From positions 265,357,177 through 265,421,176 of the forward strand of contig CM069432.1 in NCBI GenBank assembly GCA_035610365.1: a stretch of 64,000 nt of DNA. Reading direction: 5' to 3'. How positions within the stretch are numbered: the first letter of the stretch is position 1; every line of letters starts with the position of its first letter. The DNA comes from Aquatica leii (Eukaryota > Arthropoda > Insecta > Coleoptera > Lampyridae). The notes below the pieces were generated by a model. It was not told where the DNA came from, did no database searches, and was given only the letters and a program-made list of their open reading frames with translations. A program made the translations under genes and the position numbers. Positions 59,646 through 64,000 of this stretch are shown one piece after another.

Positions 59646-60311
59646 ATGGTAAATGATGTTTAAACTAATTTTTTTAATAATGTTTAATGATTTACATTTA
59701 AGGGAAAAGCTAGAAAGACACGTAAAATTGCAGAGAAAAGGTTTGCAAAAATGAAAACCATGATTAGTCCCAGCGATCCTCGAATTAAAGCTTCGTTAAG
59801 AGCACCTTCGAAGCACAAGAAACCAGAAGATCCGCACAAGTTAAAAATAAACGAAGCACCACAACAAAGTTCAGCGTTATTCTTCCAATACAACACGCAA
59901 CTGGGACCACCATACCATGTTTTAATCGACACTAACTTCATAAACTTTTCCATTAAGAATAAACTAGATATAATTCAAAGCATGATGGATTGTTTATATG
60001 CTAAGTGTATACCATACATCACAGATTGTGTCTTAGGTGAATTGGAAAAGCTCGGACAAAAGTATAAAGTAGCTTTAAGGATTATTAAAGATCCTCGATT
60101 CGAACGAATTAATTGTTTACATAAAGGAACATATGCTGACGATTGTTTGGTTCAAAGGGTAACTCAACATAAATGTTATATTGTCGCAACTAACGATAAG
60201 GATTTGAAAAGAAGAATAAGAAAAATTCCAGGTGTACCAATAATGTATGTAGCTAAACATAAATATACTATAGAACGAATGCCGGATGCTTACGGAGCAC
60301 CTAGAGATTAA
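59646..60311 (+). CDS. FCF1: rRNA-processing PIN-domain protein FCF1
   Basis: A nucleolar protein of the small-subunit processome, needed for early pre-rRNA cleavages and 18S rRNA formation. Coding exons are 59646-59648 (just ATG) and 59703-60311, separated by a 54-nt GT...AG intron; the product is 203 residues (human FCF1 has 198). It starts [19 protein letters not shown], a basic tail. The PIN fold follows: [58 protein letters not shown] and [20 protein letters not shown], with the acidic residues of the active-site region in place, ending [11 protein letters not shown] chose the distant ATG because the conserved MGK start is only recovered by splicing. The poly(A) signal overlaps the stop codon. 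Convergent with CCT4, with 131 bp between stop codons. Confidence 0.93.
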
Positions 60312-60315
60312 TAAA
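60310..60315 (+). terminator. Poly(A) signal of FCF1 overlapping its stop codon
   Basis: AATAAA begins two bases before the end of the TAA stop, so the 3' UTR would be only about 15-30 bases. Confidence 0.55.
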
Positions 60316-60342
60316 ACTTGCATTAAAGCGGTGGTTATTTAT

Positions 60343-60348
60343 TTTATT
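60343..60348 (-). terminator. Poly(A) signal of CCT4
   Basis: AATAAA on the minus strand about 95 bases past the CCT4 stop. Cleavage would fall within a few bases of the FCF1 3' end. Confidence 0.5.
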
Positions 60349-60442
60349 AAAGTTTACAAATACAAATGCAGTTACAAAAACTGAAACTAAAAAAGAACAA
60401 TTAACGACTGAAAATTAATAAATAAACTGGTAATTGAAATAA

Positions 60443-62539
60443 TTAATTGAAGGTGTTGACCTAAAATAAATGCATTTAGATTGAATTAACTTTTTTATAG
60501 GAAACTTACAATATCATCAATTTTCAGAATGGAACGGACAGTTTCCGTGGCCAATGTTAATGCACTTGTTGATACCAACAACGGTTGGACAACATTTTCT
60601 TCTAGAATATCGGATATAGCACCTTTTCTGACGTTTATACCAGCTGATGTTTCTCCTTTAGCATGTCTGTTTCTTAGTTCAGTAACCGTCTATAATCAAA
60701 CCTCGTAGAATTTCAACAAAATTTGTAAATAAATTTTACCTGAATTGGGTTTAGGCCAGCGTTTTCTGCTAGTGTGAATGGAATAATTTCTAATGCGTTG
60801 GCGTATGCTCTTAAACAAATAGAATCGACTCCTTCGGTTTGATCAGCAATTGAAGCAAGTTTAAGAGCAACTTCTATTTCAGGAGCCCCACCTCCAGCGA
60901 TTAAAGCTCGTTTGCGTACTAAACAACGTATAACGCAAAGAGCATCGTGCAGGGATCGTTCAGCTTCTTCCAAAACTAATTTATTAGAACCGCGTACTAG
61001 TAACGTAACAGTTTTACCGGCATTTTGTACACCTAAGAACAAGGCAGTTAAATTATTTGTGTAACAATGACTGAGCGTTATTACCCATTATTTTAATCAT
61101 TCTACTTGCACCCACAGGAACTTCTTCGACTAATTCAGCATTAGTTAAATTTTCCGCTGTGAAATGATCTAAAGAAGCAATGGGTCTACAACCTAATGAT
61201 TTACAGACAAATTCCACATCTTCACGCTCAACATCCTTGATAACTAATACTTTAATCTTATCCAAAAAATGTATTGCTAAGTCTGATACGGCATCTCGCA
61301 AAATCGATTTTTGAATCTGAAAGTACGTAGCAACACAAAAACTTCATAAACGAAACTAAGATTTACCAGTAACACGTTGCATCCAGATTTCTTTATTTGT
61401 TTTACTATATTTAAGATGTAAGCACGCTCCTCTTTTAAGACACGATCCATGGCAGCGTAATCAGAAACAATAACGTTATGATCCATATCGGTTTTAGGAG
61501 GGGAAATACAAAATTGTATAAACCCGATCTTTGCCTTTTCAATTCTCTTTGGTCCATTAATATTAGCGGCATGTTGTGTAAACACTAATCCTTCGATTAA
61601 CTCTGTATCTTCAACAGTACCACCAAGTTGCTTAATAACTTTAATATCGGAGAGATTCACAGCAGTTTCGTGTCCAAATTCAATCACTTTAAGTACTGCC
61701 GTAACAGCTAACGGTGCCAATAAACTCGATTGTTGAGATACAACTTTCGAATTTAAAGAAGTAGAAGCACTTTTAATTAATTGTTCTCTATTTTCTAATT
61801 CGATCGGTGTTGCAATACTAGTCAAAATCTTTAAAAAAAAAAATGTGAGGTTGTGTTAGAATCAAACTAGAAATACCTCGACACCATGTGTGGCAGCTTT
61901 TTGGAAAGCTTCGGAAATTGCTGTTGGATGAATGCCCCGACCAAGTAGTTTTTCTGCAACATTTAATAATGCCCCAGCTATAATTACAACAGTCGTTGTG
62001 CCATCTCCAGCTTCAATATCTTGCGCTCTTGATAATTCTACCAACTATAAATTAAATATTAATAAGTGTGAGTTTCGAGCTACATGACGGTACCATTTTC
62101 GCTGCCGGGTGTGTCACATTTATTTGTTTTAAGATTGTTGCCCCATCGTTAGTAATCGTAACTTCGCCATTTCCAGCTTGAATCTAAAACTCCAACATCA
62201 GATATACTTAAAAACATTAGTTATTATTACCATCTTATCCATTCCTCGAGGCCCCAAACTAGTACGAATTGCATCGCTGACAGCTGAAATTTCAATCGTA
62301 ATTAAACAAAAATTCCAAGAAAACTTATGAATTAATTTAGACAAATCTTCAAGTATATTCAAAAAATTCTTGTTTGCATTAAAAAAATTATCAAAAATTT
62401 GTTTTTTTCAATAAAAATAAAATTGTTTACCTTTAGCGGCATTGATATTGCTCAATCGGATATCGGTAGGTTTACTTTTATCTTTATAAGCAACCCCACG
62501 GATTTTATTCGAATCGCCCGATGCCGATGGTACCGTCAT
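60443..62539 (-). CDS. CCT4: T-complex protein 1 subunit delta (CCT4)
   Basis: Delta subunit of the cytosolic TRiC/CCT chaperonin, which folds actin, tubulin and other proteins with ATP. Nine coding exons, all GT...AG and in phase: 62431-62539, 62231-62283, 62094-62183, 61877-62044, 61367-61828, 61085-61316, 60740-61032, 60510-60689, 60443-60460. They give 534 residues (human 539) without a break. Start [20 protein letters not shown], then [23 protein letters not shown]-site motifs: [24 protein letters not shown] and AGDGTTTVV. Apical domain: [19 protein letters not shown] and [12 protein letters not shown]. End: [19 protein letters not shown] and [19 protein letters not shown]. The last coding exon is only 18 nt; ignoring it would give IVSFL and a stop instead of the family's VNT ending. 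Convergent with FCF1. Confidence 0.95.
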
Positions 62540-63289
62540 TTTTCTGAATTGTTGGATTTGTATTTCAAATTCTTTTTCAAAATTCGGATGATTCCCGATA
62601 AAGAAATTGAAATTACTGATTCAAAATCGTCAAATTCTAGAAGAAATTTGACAGTCGTTTTATTTACATTTACAGTGTTGTCAGATTTGAATATTACCTA
62701 TAACATTACTTTTTAATTTGTTTATGATTACATAGATTTGGATTACGAACTAAAATTGTTATATAATAAAACGTTTTGTAGTTTTATAATAATCACGTTT
62801 TGTTATACGACATCGTGTGTTATATTGTGTTATATTACCCAAATCTTACTTATGGATAATAGTAATATACAGGGCGGCGGTACCTTAAATGTCGTTTCCT
62901 TAAAACTATTAAAAACAATCAAAACGTTGCGAATCATAGTTTTAAATAATTCTGAGATGAGTTTGACAAAACGTCTTCGTAGAAAAACAAATTGAACTAA
63001 ATACACCAAAAACGTAAATTAGAAACTCACTTGTACATTAAATGAATATACTATGCATATTTTAGGAAAGCAAGATTGCAAAACTGGGACGGTTTTCTTT
63101 ATCGTCTTCTTTAAAATCAACGGTTGAACGTCGGCTACAACACAACGGCACGAAAAGTGTACGTTTCCGATTCGAATAATCCCTGAAACAAAATTTTTCG
63201 CTCAAAGACATAGGCAAACGCTTCATTTCGGTTTCCGGGTTCACATACTCTTGGCATCTCTCTTTAAAATTTTCTTTAAAGTTTCCTCG
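62540..63289. other. Upstream flank of CCT4, two unrecognised small open frames
   Basis: It must contain the CCT4 promoter. On the plus strand 62852-62995 opens MDNSNIQGGGTLNVV and ends LRRKTN (47 residues, basic end), preceded by an A/T-rich tract. On the minus strand about 63062-63285 reads FKENFKERCQEYVNPETEM ... KRTLFVPLCCSRR ... EDDKENRPSFAILLS. Neither was recognised. The second could be a first exon or a retroelement remnant. Confidence 0.25.
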
Positions 63290-64000
63290 CTGTCAGTTGA
63301 CTGCGAGCACTCGTAGCGAACGGTCGACCTAACGCACTACGAGTCGCGATGCTGATAGTGATGAAATAAACTTCTTAACAAATAGTTTAAGGCGTATAAT
63401 TTATTTAACGTACTTATTTACACTACTTAAACTTTACCGAAATCTATATACCTATATATACAAAAGAACTCTAATATTGTCTTTAACGTTGTTAACGGCG
63501 GAGAAGATGTTTGGTAGAGTACCGGGCTTATAATACCGGCGTGGTGTGTGGTAGAGTTGGAACCGTCGATGGGGATCGTTACGGTATCAGTCTCCCCTGC
63601 TTCGGAGACGGTTCCATCGGGCGTCGTCTCTTGGTCGTATTCGTCGTTTGGGCATTAGCGTCTGCTGCCTGTACGATCGGAAAGGTATCGGACCATTTGG
63701 GATCCAGAGGTTCTCGGACGGCTTGATGTTTTGGTTCCAACACCGTTTGTCTAACTTTAACTGGGTCTGCGAAGGTCCGTAGTTAGCGTACCTAGATTGG
63801 TGTTGGTTGCGATAAAGTTGTTTGACCCCGTTTGATCGGTTGACTACCTCCTCCCTTGTTGTTTCCAGTAACTCTCCCGGTTGTGAAAGTTCATACCCCA
63901 GCAGCGCTTCACTCGATGCAAATCTGGTTGCGGCGTTTTTTCGAGTCCGCAAATTGTATTATTGTATTGTTGGAAGGGTTTGTGCCCATTGTTTAGGGCC
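63290..64000 (-). mobile_element. LTR retrotransposon fossil cut by the window edge
   Basis: The minus strand from 63990 reads WAQTLPTIQ-like, then RTRKNAATRFASSEALLGYE, SQPGELLETTREEVV and KQLYRNQHQSRYA. This is the end of a Ty3-type integrase/polyprotein (the usual N.R...ATR.SP.E.LLGY pattern). A region rich in Arg, Pro and Ser follows to about 63540. DNA from about 63490 down to 63290 could be the 3' LTR (it contains the inverted words GCACTCGTAGCG and CGCACTACGAGT). The partner LTR is outside the window. Broken; completeness cannot be judged. Confidence 0.55.

Noticed and set aside
62399-62716. Plus-strand open frame over the start of CCT4
   Set aside because: Antisense shadow of CCT4 exon 1 and its flank. 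The minus strand gives the conserved CCT4 N-terminus.

Overview
This is an AT-rich window from an insect nuclear genome, probably holometabolous. Evidence: very short introns (about 45-60 nt) with GT...AG ends, host genes of animal type (DNA polymerase delta, ARL1, FCF1, CCT4), and insect-type transposable elements (Tc1, hAT, pogo-like MITEs, Penelope-like, Jockey-like, Ty3/gypsy). All identifications come from reading the sequence by eye; no database search was run. The species is not identifiable from the window.

Host genes. POLD1, the catalytic subunit of DNA polymerase delta, is the main gene. Exons 1-8 lie at 25088-27732 and exons 9-11 at 51002-52027, separated by a 23.3-kb intron packed with mobile elements. 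They join in phase to a 1050-residue protein. A second copy of exons 1-8 lies 18 kb upstream (6909-9562). It is open throughout with every splice site kept, but has no 3' exons beside it and carries substitutions in three polymerase/exonuclease motifs. Downstream are ARL1 (52314-53005, minus), FCF1 (59646-60311, plus) and CCT4 (60443-62539, minus). All three reconstruct to full length. POLD1/ARL1 and FCF1/CCT4 are convergent tail-to-tail pairs.

Mobile layers. 1-6.9 kb: Tc1-like fossil, MITE and a strong hairpin. 9.8-15.7 kb: hAT MITE, pogo-like MITE, then two copies of one 2-kb terminal-inverted-repeat element in opposite orientation. 15.7-18.9 kb: degenerate LTR retrotransposon in two opposed pieces. 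20.5-24.3 kb: hAT element full of GTACCTAGGTAC words, a foldback, a Penelope-like fossil and an AT-rich word-repeat element. POLD1 intron 8 (27.7-51.0 kb): transposase fragments, a Penelope-like element split by a nearly full-length LINE with a 15-bp target duplication, a 5-kb structure with inverted arms, a Jockey-like LINE, and a nearly whole LTR retrotransposon inserted in that LINE. The LTR element's polyprotein ends in an OARD1/TARG1-like macrodomain and a CCCH finger. 53.8-59.4 kb: a 2.1-kb foldback, a DUF4817-type transposase fossil and short GCAGCACA elements. The right edge cuts through another LTR retrotransposon fossil.

The most notable points are the POLD1 partial duplicate with altered catalytic motifs, the macrodomain-bearing LTR element, and a group of elements with CCCA...CACA-like termini, each carrying its own repeated short palindromic word.
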